Below are positions 22,960 to 34,900 of a stretch of 64,000 bases of DNA, in pieces (the first letter of the stretch is position 1; each line of letters starts with the position of its first letter). The notes beneath the pieces are model-generated. The model saw nothing but the letters and a program-made list of their open reading frames with translations, did no database searches and was not told where the DNA came from. A program made the position numbers and the translations under genes. Source of the DNA: Amia ocellicauda (taxonomy: Eukaryota > Chordata > Actinopteri > Amiiformes > Amiidae); assembly GCF_036373705.1 (NCBI RefSeq), contig NC_089858.1:15676749-15740748 (forward strand), read 5' to 3'.

Positions 22960-25622
22960 TCAGTGTGAGCCCCTGTCGTTGGCCACGTCCTGCAGCCTGC
23001 GCAGGAGCGCGGTCTGGTTCTCCTGGCACAGCCTCTTGGCCGGCGATTGGCCGCCCTCCTCCAGCGTGATGCTGCGCTTTTTGGTGGGCGTCTCCCCTGT
23101 CTTGATCATGCTGTTTATCTCCCGCAGGCGCTGTGCAGGGAGGGAGAGAGGATGGATGTCAGAGATAGTGTGTGAAGCTCAAAACGCAGCTTTGGGTTTA
23201 GTTAGTTACAGGTTAGTTTTTTTGTTTTCATGTGACACAGAGTTCCGTTGTGTATTCAGAAACACCCAAAATGTGTCGGCTGGTTCTTTACTCCAATGCT
23301 GTGCAGTAGATGTACACGGCCAGCCTCTGCACTCACCTTGGAGGGGCTGGTGCTGATGTAGTAATAGATCTTGTCCCGTGGAGTGAGAGGGTTTCCGTTC
23401 TTGTGGGGGGAGATGTAGATGGAGTGGTTCTGGGACAGCAGGACTCTGCGGGGGGACCCTGTGCGCACCGAGGGGTACGGGGAGAGCGGGGGTGCTTCCG
23501 CCTGTCACAGAAATAACAGGTCAGACGCACCTGTCCACATCCAGCCTCAGCAGGCAGCAGCGACCAATTCATTGTTTATGAAACTACGTATTAACCTGTG
23601 ATATATTCGTGAAGTTTATTTAACACTCCTAGCAGGAAGTAGTAACTATTCAAGTTGTTTCAGCTGAGTAAAGAATGTACACAACATATATACACATGTG
23701 TGCATGAAGAAAACCTTCAAAATGTTATTTCAGGCTTCTGTAGATAGTTTTCAGTGTCTACAATTAAAAATCTACCACCCACCAAATAGGGAGTTTAACT
23801 ACTGCAACTGACACAAGATGGCAGCATTAGTTCAGGAAGACTGTAATTTAAGAATGGATTATTATTTACACTGTAACACATGTATGCTAAGAACAAAATA
23901 TCTCAACTAATGATTTCCATCATGGCACTAAAAAAATCTCAGGTGTCAAAACCAGTCAGTTCTTAGAGGGACGTGCTCTAATTTTCTAAATTAAAAATGG
24001 CACTTTTATACTTTAACAGCTTTTTAACGGCATAAACCTTTTCATTTTTAAGATGCTGAATTTGCCCTTAGCAGTACCTACAGCTGTGAATGTCCCGCAC
24101 CGTGATCTATTCACTATTATGATTGCTATTATTGATAAGTGATGGTCTGTACAGACTGGCACTCACCCCTGAGGCGGCCAGTGAGCCAGGCGAGTAGCGC
24201 AGGGCGAAGGTCCGAATCTGCTTGACATAGACGTTGTTGTAGAAGAGGATGAGGTCACCGCGCTCCTCCTCCTCCTCCTCCTCGGGGCCGGGCGGGGCGG
24301 TGCTGAGGTGGGTGGGCGTGGGGGGGTCACTGCTGGGCTGTGGAGCGGGCAGGGTGCTGCTGGAGCGCATGGGCACAGGGCTGGAGTCTCGGCTGACTGG
24401 GGGGAGGACAGGGAAAGTTCAGTCACACACACTCACTGTCCCACACACATGGGCCTATACACAGTGTGTGCACTGTGCATAGCTGGTTGAGTGTGTGTCA
24501 GTGTGCACGTGTCTGCGAGGCGGTTGGTCCTTACTGCGCTCTCGGCTGGCCTCGCTGGGGGAGCTGTGTCTGGCGCTGCTGTCACTGCCGCCGGAGCTGC
24601 GCCGCTTGCGTCCCAAGATCAGCACACTGCGGTACACCTGAGGGAGAGAGGGGAACCAGTCCCTTTAACTGGGAGAGCAGAGAGCAGCCTCTCCTGGCAG
24701 GAATGAACCTACAGGGGTGCACTGATGGATACTACATGGGAATAAAAATATAATATTTATTTATTTATTGGCAGATGCCCTTAGCCAGGGCAACTTACAA
24801 AATATAAGTGCAATATATATATATATTTCTGTGGTTGAACTGATGTGCATGTGATGTGAATTTATATATAAATGTATAGATAAAAAATCCATATCTAACA
24901 CAGTACCACGTGTACACTGTTTAATATGTGTAGAAGTGTGGGAATGGCCTGCCAGGAGCCGAGTCACTGTGGGGAGGGCACAGAGGAGTCAATCTCAGTG
25001 TGGTATGGCCCCAGGGCTGAACACAGACGTGCCCTCAGGGTCTCCTGTTGTCTCACTCGCTCAGCTCTGCCTCGCATCACTATCGTGTCGCCCACAGAGA
25101 TGAGGCTTTCACACTCACACTGCTGCTGGCCTGGGGCTGCATCCTGTAGCACTTCATTATGTTCTGGAATGACTTGTCTTCTTTGGTCACCTGCGGGAGC
25201 GATAGAGACAGACAAAGACAAAGCATAGCTGTCACACTGGTGACACAGCAGTTCAACACAAAACCTTCTAGGCACAGATCCAACAAAACTTCTGCAATCT
25301 TTTTAACATCAAAACATCTACTGAAAACAAAAAATACTAATAATAATATCAACTGTGCTCTGTGCATGTTCTCTCAGTGTCTGTGCTCTGTGCTGGTTCC
25401 CTGTGTTCCTGTCCCAGGGCCGGCCTTTGTTAGGCTTCTGCTCACCTTGGTCATGACGTAGACGGCGCACATGAGCAGCTGGTCCAGGTGTCTGTCCACC
25501 ATGAGCTCAGTGCAGTGCACCAGCGAGTACTCGAAGCACGTCCAGATCTTGCGGCGCAGCTCGGTTGAGATGTCCAGCTTGGCACACAGGTCCCGCAGAC
25601 GCACACTGGCCAGGTGATACAC
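22960..25622 (-). CDS. rbl2: rbl2 exons 17-22: pocket domain B and C-terminus
   Basis: Exons: 25446-25622, 25119-25190, 24535-24637, 24167-24396, 23337-23501, 22960-23130. They encode VYHLASVRLRDLCAKLDIS, DRHLDQLLMCAVYVMTKVTK, a serine-rich B-domain insert (VYRSVLILGRKRRSSGGSDS), then GDLILFYNNVYVKQIRTFAL. FYN in that run matches the Tyr/Asn pair that lines the LxCxE-binding cleft in pRb. The C-terminal tail has SPRRVLLSQN, ISPHKNGNPLTPRDKI and ETPTKKRS, sites typical of CDK control. The start of exon 20 was fixed at 24396 because only this AG keeps frame and gives RISRDSSP. Confidence 0.96.
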
Positions 25623-25845
25623 CTGGAGGGGGATCAATCAGCCCGATTGATACATTTGTCAACTGATAAGTCAGGCTGAGTTATTTATCAAAAAAAGCAT
25701 TTTCATCTCCAAGATCCTGTAGTGTAAATCTATAATACACAAAGGAGCAACTGAGAGCATGCAATGAAGTTATTATTAAGTATTATAATTATTATTGATA
25801 ATATTCATAATAGTAGTGGATGAAGAGGTTTTTACAAATGAATGG

Positions 25846-25908
<63 letters not shown>

Positions 25909-28900
25909 TGCTGAAGCTGCGGGTTCTTAGTGGCTACAGAAGGTTTTCACAGTTTTCACACTCTGGCTCTGGACACAGCACTGACTGAGGAGGCTGGAGG
26001 GGAGAGGGGTCTCACCTTCCTGAAGAACAGGCAGAGGGAGCCAGTCCTCCTGGGCTTGCTGCTGGCTGGGCTCTGGGGCAGGGCTCTCTTTGCCAGCTGG
26101 CCTGGAGAGAGTGTGCTCTGTGCTGTGACCTGTGGGGCGGCGCTGCTGAGCTGCTGTGCGCTCAGAGTCCCAGCGAGGGTCTGTGCTGTGAGGGGCTGCA
26201 GGGTGCCCCCCACCCCTGCAGCCTGGCCCCCCATGCTCACCTGCACAGGGATGAAGGTGATGCCCCCGTTCTCATTGGCGATACCTGCAGCAGGTGGAGG
26301 GAACAACAGCAACGGGGTTTGTACTGAACTCAACACTGAGCTGCTTGAAATGACAGGCACAAATGACCAAAAGCATCCCCCTCTACCTTGCACGGGGATG
26401 GTGACCGTCTGGCCATTGTTGGCTGTGACCGTGGCCGTTGCCATGGTGACCACTGTCTGCCCGGGCACGGGGGTGATGGAGACGGTTTCCGCAGCGATGT
26501 TCTGCACAGGCATGGTGCTGACCAGTGGGGATTGCTGGGAGACTCGGACGGGGTCAGAGGTCGGTTCGCTCTCCACAAACAGCCTCCTGCGTGCAGAGCC
26601 GGCCGGAGGGGAGCTGTAGCGGTCGTGCAGGGTGGCAGGGGATGCACACACGCCTGAAACACAGACGTGGACATGTCAGTAGTCAGGGCAACCCACCCCC
26701 GACTGGGGTCATGATCAGAGTAGGCCTACTGAGCAGTAGTGCAGAAGCAGCAACAGTGAGGCAATTAAAGGAACCAAAGTAATCACAGAAAACAATGAAA
26801 AATAAGCAGCGATAGAAGGGGGGAGCATCGAGGTGGAGGGGTAGCTAAGTACAACGTTTAGGAAAAACTATTAAAAAACGACACCCTCAGGAGCCACTGC
26901 CGTCTATTAGAGAACGAGTCTTGCATATTACAGAGGCAATTCATTAGCAATCGTGATGATGATGAATGGTGAGGGAGCCTGCTGTCCAGGCAGTGCGGGC
27001 TGGCTCCGGGCTCAGGCGCTCGTACCTTTCCCTCCTCCAGCTGCCTCCGAGCGGATCTCGGTCACCCGGCTGGGGGTCAGGGGGGTGCTGCGGGTGCTGC
27101 CCCCCTCCGCTCCCTCAAAGTGCTGTGGCGGCATCACCTGAGACACAGGAGACAGCATGAGGCCCAGCAGGGACATCCTCCAAATGTACAGCGTGTGCGT
27201 GTGGGTGTTGTGTGTGTACAGAGTGCAGTTTATAATGTATAATAAAGTATGCTGTGCTGTGCAGGAGGCAGTGTGCTGTGACTGACCTCCTTGCAGGCTG
27301 GCACTCTGTTCTTGGCCTCCCTGACGCTCTCCCACAGCGGCGAGCCCCCTCTCCAGGCCAGGCTCTCCAGCACCTGCTCCTCCACGCGGTTCAGGTGCTT
27401 CACCACCTCACGGAACAGCCCCTCCTCAGCCCGCAGCAGCACCTCAATGACCTGCAGGGACACGGCCAGCTCGCTCACGTGTTCAGTCGCCCATAGCTTA
27501 GTGCGCAGAGACCCGACTCCACTGTCAGAGACGTGGGACACAATTTGCTCTAGGTGCATCATGGGGCTTAATATATAATAATGTTAACAATCTCAACTTC
27601 AACTACAGCCTCTTCTTAATCACTATAAAGGATTCCAGAGTTCTGTGAGGTTTTTATAAAAACATCTGTTGGGATTGTAGTAGTATTATAATTATATGTA
27701 TTTATTCATATATCTAGTGATTTATTTTGCGTAGGGCTGCCAGCTGTATTGCTCGGCTCTGGTTGCACTCACCTTGTAGAAGTGGTAGGGAGGGAGATGG
27801 AAGATCTCAATGACCCGCGGGAACTCCCCCGGGGGGCGGTAGGAGAAGATGATGATCTCCAGGCAGCAGGCCAGCAGTGAGCGGTGAAACACATCCTGCT
27901 CCAGGACCCCCTGCAACACCAGCAGACATGTCCACCCACTGACCAACTCAAACCAGCACACACGCCCACCGTTGACTGGTATCCCGAGAAACTGCCACGT
28001 CACTGTCACTGACTGATACATGGACTGACTCAAACAAGCACGCACTGGTGCACACTGAGTGGCACAGTCACACTGAAGAAGTCTGTAAGATTGCAAACTG
28101 TCTATAAGTTGCAAAACTATTTAGATAGTTGTACGTTTTAGAAATATAGAGAAGTCTGCTCATTATCTTACCAGGTACAGAAGTGTGCTTCTGAGAAAGT
28201 CTGTTAATTAAGGAAGTTGGCTTAATATGAAGAAGCTACAAGGACAAACTCATTGTTGAAGTGACATCAAAGGGTCTGCACATGATAAGAAGTGATGAAG
28301 TTATGCCATACGCATAGAAATAGAGATTGTATTTAACCAACTGAAGTGTAGTGTGCAGATGTAGATTTTATAAAAATAGTATTGAGTTTGTGTAACCTCC
28401 TGATTGGCGAATCGTAGAATATATACACCTATTGTTTGCTTCCATGAAACTACTGTTTTTAAAATTATAAAAATCCGGTACTTGGAGAGACCGCCTGGAC
28501 AGGCACTTTCCCAGCCCATAGTGAATAAACACTAGAGTGTGATCAACGCAGTGACTTCTTCTGTGCCTTACTCTCACTCTTCAACACTCACTCACTGACT
28601 GATAGACTGATATACCCACTGAGAGTCTGACTGATTGACTTTCTAATACACTCACTGACTGCCTGGACTGTCTGAAGCCCTGACTGACTGGTTGGCTGTA
28701 GCATACCACACCAGCTCACTGTTATACCACCTGTGTCAACTGTGCTTTATAAAATATTCATTTTTTCTCTTCCTCATGGCCCACCGGCAATTATTAGCAA
28801 GAGGGTCAAGGACTGACATGGGAGCTGAGGGGGCGGGACTTACAGAGAGGTCAGTGTCGCCCAGCCTCTTCTTCTCCTGCTCGATCACAGTCTCCAGGGT

Positions 28901-31900
28901 CTTGTAGTAGAGAGCCTCAGCCAGGCGGAAATACTTCACAGCGATTTCTAAAGAATCAATTCAAATGAAAGGGCATTCTCACACAGATCTGAGGGCTGCT
29001 GTGATTATCACAGAATAGTGTGTTCACTCGCTCTGCAGTCGCAGCGTCTGCACAGGACCCGCAGCATACTGCATTATTATTATCAGAATTATCATTATTA
29101 TTATTCATTCATTATAGGTTAAGATTCTTCGTTGTTTGTTAAAAAGTATTAATTTCAGTACAGACTCTCTCTGTTCTGTGTTAAATTGCAGTCTGCTGGT
29201 GTGTTGGATACCTCTCAGCAAACACAGACTTAAACAGGACAGGCCTTGCTATGAGCCCTCATCCGCCTTATAGCCAACACACAGCCCGCATCCCAGTCCG
29301 TGTACTGACCTCTGGACCACTCCTCTCCACTCCCGCTGTACTGCAGACAGAAGGTTTCGAACATCTCTCGAACCCTGTTGGAGACTGCATGCGTGGGGTC
29401 TCTGGAGCACGACCTGCACACACAGCACAGCCGGGTCAGGGCCGGGTCAGACAGCACACACACACACATACACAACACAGCCGGGTGAGGGCCGGGCCAG
29501 ACAGCACCCTGTGTTCTGAGGGGCACATTACTGCGCAGACCTGAATACTCAATCCATCATGCAGTAGATGTAGGGGCTTAAACCAGTGTTAACTAACACA
29601 CTAGTGTTTTTATATTATTCTAAGATTTTAAACTTTGCATTTATGCCTTTATCCAGGTTGTTCTAAGTTGACATATCTGATAAAACAAACAAATAGGAGG
29701 AAGCAGTGACCTGAGCGTCTGCGCAAGCCTCGTGCTCGGCCCCTGCTTTAGGCCGCTCAGCAGGCTGTGCAGGCGGCTCACGCTCTGCATCGCTGTGGAA
29801 ACAGGCGTGCCCAACTTGCTGTTCTCCCGGACGTAGCGGCGGCCGGTCAGAGGCGTGGACTGACGGAGACCCGGAGCCTGCAAACAGGGGAGCAAGAGTC
29901 ACTGAACGAGCCCTCAATATCTGTCAATATGTAAATGCATACACTGTACACATGTATTTGTTTATGTCAATGTCAGGTATCTCAGCAGAGTAAAATATAA
30001 AATATAAACTCAATTATTAATCAATTATTCAATTATGAATAATGTAGGTTGATATCGGATCTTGCGCTGGTCATATGTGGTTTTGAAGCAATTATATGTT
30101 TTTAGACTTCGAAATGACTCAGAATCGCGCATTTCAGGTCTCCAATTGTCAAAATCTTATGGAGGAGGACCCCCAGACCCCCCGCCTTCAATTACTCAAC
30201 CCTCTTTGCCATCATTTTGCAACATCAATTTTGTGCAGTGCACAGTGGGACAAAAGGGAATAGTAAAGACTGCAATCTAATAAGACACAAAATGCTTGCA
30301 AGTTTCCATTATGTTTATCTATATGCCTACAATAATCTTTAACAATTTAAAATAATAAAAGTGGTCTGAAAGCGCTTTAACTTATATTTACATTTATTTA
30401 AAAGTTTTATGTTTGTACTTTGTCAAATAAATGTACTAAATATAAGCAATAGGGGATATTACTAATTCACAGAATTGTGTGTGTGGGTGTGTTTGTTGGA
30501 AAGGGGCATTTGGAAGTGTGATTTTTTTTCCCCCCCTCTGGAGTCTGGACCTTGACCAAGAAATTTGGACCCTGATAAAAAATAATTCACTACCCCTGTT
30601 TTAGATGACTGCTGTCTCATTCTGCATATTTTGCATCAGGCTGTGTCTACATGCTTGTCTCACACTGCTTGTTGTGCATCAGGCTGTGTGTGTGTCTCAC
30701 TCTATGCATGTTGTGCGTCAGGCTGTGTGTGTGCACGTGATCGCTGGAGTCAGCTATCCGTGTGCAGTGACACTGGCCCGGTGTCCCGATCTCCTCACTC
30801 GCGTCCTCTGCTAGGAAAATCCTCTCGTCCAGACTGCCTGTGGACAGCACGTGCTCCTCATACACACGGCTGAGAGATGCTCTGCAAAGGGAGAGGGAGG
30901 AGAAATGTGAGAGAGAGAGGGAGAGGGAGGGGGGCAGAAGGAGAGAAAGGGACACTGAGTACGGGCTCTTTGCTTTTCTCAAATATCTGAAGCTTGGTCA
31001 GTCCTACACTGTTATCATAAGGGTGGGAAGGTCTTTTACAGGCAGTCACCTCCCTGGATAAGAATGTCTGCTATGAAATAAATAATACAAATAATAATAA
31101 TGACGTCACCTGAGGTGGGATTTATGACATTTTCAGCATAGTGCTAGTGACACAAGTATTATCATTCTTATTAATATTATTATTTATTGTTATCATAGAG
31201 CATGTCATAAATGCCTGGGGTCCGACTGTTGTCTGTTCATTCATATTTGCGGTATTGTTCGTGCATTTTATTTTCCATAGAAAGAGAAAACTAAGTGTGC
31301 TTAACCCAGAATGCATCCTGCTCCTGTCTTCCTGTATCCAAAGTATCGCACCAGGAGTTAAGATATAACTTATATATGTTATACATCTTATACAGGGACC
31401 ACAGGAACCAATTATACAATTAAATCCCTATCAGTCTCAATCAGGATTTCCTTGTGCTGACATCGACGAGAACCTCTGCTTCTTAAATTGCCATTTTAAC
31501 TTCACAAAGTTAATATTCAATCGTTGCAGAAAGGCACTTTATAGTATTCGTTAATCGCTCTTACAGGCACACATAAAATAACACAAATAGACACAGTTTA
31601 CAGGCAAGTCACCATACACACACACAGACACGTAAAACAATGAATGCTCCAATCTCAGTAAAGGGATATTGAAACTTACAAACTGTCTCCAAAATTCGCT
31701 GGGTCTAAAAATCCTGTCAGGGTTTCTTCCTTCCCCTTTAAAATCTGTCGAAAGTTGTAAAACAGAAAGAAAGAGCTCAATACAGAAGTAAAAAGTGGAA
31801 CAGGTCCCACAATCTGGGCTGGATGAAGTACAGTGCAGTAATCAAAAGTACAGTACAGTACAGTGCAGAGCTCATTAGTAGACCCTCACTCACGCAGCCC

Positions 31901-34900
31901 CCTCACCTTCTTGTCAAAGAGCTTCTTGATGAAAGGCTTCCAGAAGTGCTCCTTCACCCCCTTGGCATCCAGCACCAGGCCGTCGTGCAGCATGCACAGC
32001 TGCTCTAGGAAGCACGGCGGCCCTGGCCCTGGCTTGCAATCCTTGCTGCCGAAGTCTTCGGGCAGACCTTAGTGGAGCACACAGACACACACAGTGATTA
32101 ACCCCTGCTGGTCACAGCCACCACAGCGGGAGACATGCACCAGAAACCACAGCTGGAATTTACTAGTACTGCTGCTGACACAGTGTCTTTACACTTGGCC
32201 TGGATAACAGATAAAAACACACAAAAAGAAATGCTCTACTCTTGGTAACCTACTTCTGAATCATTTTATCCAAATGCTGTTTTAATAATTAACACATATC
32301 CAATTCAGACTTTTGCCCATCATGTGTTTATTATTTATTCGTTTAAATTGATCTCTGATTATACTAGCCTTCGAAAACAGCTGGCCGTCCTACCTGCCGC
32401 CTCTCACAGTGTGATAAGAGCGCAGCTGTGGAGACGGTGGGGGAGGAGGGCTGGGACAGCGTGCAGTACTGCCCCTCTGCACTGGGGCAAATTGCCTGCA
32501 AACAGCTCACATTCACTCTGCTGACTCAATGGAAACTTTTTTTTTTTTTTTTTTTTTAGCCAACTAATTATTTGCACATGTCTTCTTTATCAAGCCAGGT
32601 TCCTGTCAGTCCTCCTCCCTCCATCTGTGAGGCAGTCAGAGTAATGGCCCCATTCCCATCTGTGCCAGATATTTTTATCACAGGGCTCACCGGCCTTGCT
32701 AGAAACACGATCTTCCCGTCTCTGAGGTGGCGGGACAACCCTTGTGAAAATTCACCACGGTAAATTTGTTCTACATTACAACTGCCAGATTACACCTCCC
32801 CTGCCGTGGTATTGCTATGGTTCAACAGGCAATGCTTTAACCCCACATCTCTGTGTCTAACCACGTTTTCACTACACGTTTTAACCACGTTTTTACTACA
32901 CTATATCACAGTATAAACATTTACAAGGGGCTTTCAGAGCAGAAAAATTTGATTAAAACCAACACTTGTTTTGTTAGAAAACACAACTTTTGTGATATAA
33001 GAGATAAAAGGTAGACCTATATTATAATAACAACAATAATAATAATAACAATGATGGAGCATTGAATTTGTCAGTGGGCATGATTGCACAATGGTCTCAG
33101 AGCCATTGAAGGAAACATGTAATCTACACAGAAGCCTCCCTGCTTCTGAGCTGCCTGATGCTGCCTTGTGAAGGAGAGAGTACACAGAACAGCACGCTCC
33201 CACCACTCTGTGTGTGCAGGGCATGGAGCAGGGGGCCAGAGTGGGGCCGAAGTTGGGCAGGTGAAGTACCTTTAAAGCTGGGGTTGAGTAGGTCCTTGCG
33301 TCCGGAACAGAGCAGGGCGTTGCCAAACACCAGGTCCAGAGCGCACAGCAGCAGGTGGTACGAGTTCACCAGGTCATCGCTGATCATGGGGAAGTTCCCT
33401 GCAGCGGAGCGGAGAAGAGTGGTGATAAGCGGCCACGAGCATGGTCACTGTGGCCCCTCAGCCACTACACCAGCAACACCACTACCTCGCGTAGATTACA
33501 GTGCCCTCTCACTACCATACGAAGACATTCAGAACTGAGTGAATGCTCTGGCAGAAGATCAACTTCTTGTTGTTATTGTTATTGTTGGGTTTTAAATATC
33601 AAAAACAAGTATTTGAGCTTCATGTTTCCCCCGTCTGTGCCCAGGCTGATGTCTGAGTGCTGTTGGAGTTTGCTAAACTGATCACGGACATAGCCCCCGC
33701 TGAACGACGGCACATAAAACACGAGCGTGGTACCGCGAGTGATCCACTCTCTCTCTCTCTCAAGGAAGAGCAAGGCTTTGACCCCCGGGCCCTGGACCAG
33801 AACCAAGACCCCCTGCACTGAGAACTCGGGGCATTCAAGGACACAGCCAAGGGCCCCTGGCAGCAGTGAGAGCTATGGCGTGTTTCCTCACAAAGACACA
33901 AAGAGCAGCTCTCTCTAAATCAGAGCTTAACTAGACTTCAAGACTGAACGATCTAGAGCATGAGCAGAGCAGCTCATCAAAGTGTATACATAAATAAATA
34001 AAATATAAAAGCCAATAGCCCGTATCTTTAGGGAGTTGGGATGTGATGTTTAGATGTTTCCTTTCCTGCTTAATCAGCTCCAAGAGGAACCTGCCTGTAC
34101 ACTCTGTTCCTGCATAGAGTATACGCAGATACAGTTTCTAATAATAAGCCATGAAGACAAGAATCATACTACCCCCCCACATACCCCTACACACGCATAC
34201 ACACGCATACACACACACACCTCTCACGGCAGCTCTGGCTTTTCTCCATGAAGAACCTATAAAACGGATTCAACGCTGCCAGTTAGCCCCTGGCCGCTGC
34301 TGCTTCATAAACAGCATTGAAAACTGCATCTATATATTGATATACCATAAAACTTCAATTAAACGCCCCTGGCATTTATTCCAAATAACTTCAAGAATCC
34401 CCAGCATCAATTGGGAGACCGGCAATTGTAGGAGAATGGTATTTGTATTAAACATTCATAAATAAAAAGACATCATGCAGGGTAAGAAGAGCCTGAAACA
34501 TTGCTTAATTGTAGAAGTAGGCTAACAGGCCAGGCTTTTACGTATGTATTTTTGTAATTGTTCTTATTTTTTAATAATTTGCTTTCCAAAGATGCAAACA
34601 AATCACTTTCAATGTATGGTGAACTATACACTGGATTGAAAACAAGATACCGGTCATTCTGTTAGCAGTCTAAGATTCCATATACTGTGAACTCTAAATA
34701 AACAAAAAGCACTTCGACAAATCTGTGGAAATACGCTTTAAACCAAAGCATCAACATTATACTTCATCAATGCATTGTTTATGTCACAGTTGACAGTTAG
34801 TTCAATCACTACCATTAACAGCAATACAACTATACAGCAATATATATACACACATTTATACTTAAAGTGAGAAATAAAGTAATAAAAACACATGTGATGG

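Noticed and set aside
24392..24394. Alternative acceptor for rbl2 exon 20 (CAG ending at 24393)
   Set aside because: It would shift the frame; the AG ending at 24397 gives RISRDSSP, which matches the family.
25930..26651. Long plus-strand open frame of 229 codons
   Set aside because: It is antisense to rbl2 exons 15-16 and their intron; the minus strand carries clear p130 sequence with splice sites.
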